Origin: Ancylobacter novellus DSM 506
Lineage (GTDB): Bacteria > Pseudomonadota > Alphaproteobacteria > Rhizobiales > Xanthobacteraceae
Length of the DNA stretch: 64,000 nucleotides
Assembly: GCF_000092925.1 (NCBI RefSeq)
Contig: NC_014217.1
Location: 1,984,001-2,048,000 of the forward strand
Direction of reading: 5' to 3'
In this document: positions 63,971 through 64,000 of the stretch, in pieces
Layout: the number at the start of each line of letters is the position of its first letter
How positions within the stretch are numbered: the stretch's first letter is position 1
The notes under the pieces: generated by a model
Seen by the model: only the letters and a program-made list of their open reading frames with translations
What the model was told of the DNA's origin: nothing
Database searches by the model: none
Program-made: the position numbers and the translations under genes

Positions 63971-64000
63971 ATGCTCCTGGAAAAGGATCCCCGGCCAGGG

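Overview
This GC-rich window reads as the chromosome of an alphaproteobacterium, most likely a Hyphomicrobiales (Rhizobiales) member. The support is the valS-popZ-tolC-pcm order with a DUF2497-type PopZ, a short palindromic repeat whose translation reads MAGLGPAIH (a repeat common in that order), Ti-plasmid-type TraA/TraC/TraD mobilisation genes, and dense sugar-acid catabolism. The genus cannot be fixed from sequence alone.

1-23.5 kb, sugar-acid metabolism. After a truncated ABC exporter come a GntR/FCD regulator, an enolase-superfamily dehydratase, an SDR resembling gluconate 5-dehydrogenase, a DctP/DctQ/DctM TRAP importer, an L-idonate 5-dehydrogenase-like enzyme and a gluconokinase. Converging on this is a minus-strand ABC sugar importer operon that also holds a uronate dehydrogenase, a LacI regulator and an SMP-30 lactonase. 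A third block holds an FMN-dependent hydroxy-acid dehydrogenase, a signal-less ModA-like protein and an Asp/Glu-racemase-like protein. A fourth holds an IlvD/Edd dehydratase divergent from a GntR-DapA-isomerase operon. Together they could import hexonates and hexuronates, oxidise them, open the lactones, dehydrate the acids and feed central metabolism; this pathway is inferred.

23.5-33.0 kb, core genome: valS, popZ, tolC, pcm, tRNA-Cys, an MsbA-like exporter and tRNA-Asn.

33.0-54.8 kb, an integrative mobilisable island in tRNA-Asn. It is bounded by 14-bp direct repeats (32989-33002 and 54776-54789) and carries paired 12-bp-spaced TTGTTGGC arm-type repeats at both ends. It encodes a tyrosine integrase, a Fic protein, an AlpA regulator, a TraA relaxase-helicase, an RSF1010/pTi-like oriT, and TraC/TraD, with no type IV secretion genes. 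Its cargo is two back-to-back anti-phage systems. One is QatABCD, whose QatA is frameshifted inside the Walker A codons at a run of seven G. The other is a Shango-like TerB/ATPase/helicase operon whose TerB protein is fused to a secreted peptidoglycan-binding domain and a membrane anchor. A HerA remnant marks an earlier defence module. The membrane-anchored TerB system is the most unusual feature of the window.

54.8-64 kb, part of a prophage or prophage remnant. It holds small XRE and hypothetical genes around a palindromic operator, then minus-strand tail genes including a tape-measure protein and a DUF2793-type tail protein. A second pair of arm-like repeats beside the right island junction suggests that two elements sit in tandem at this tRNA.
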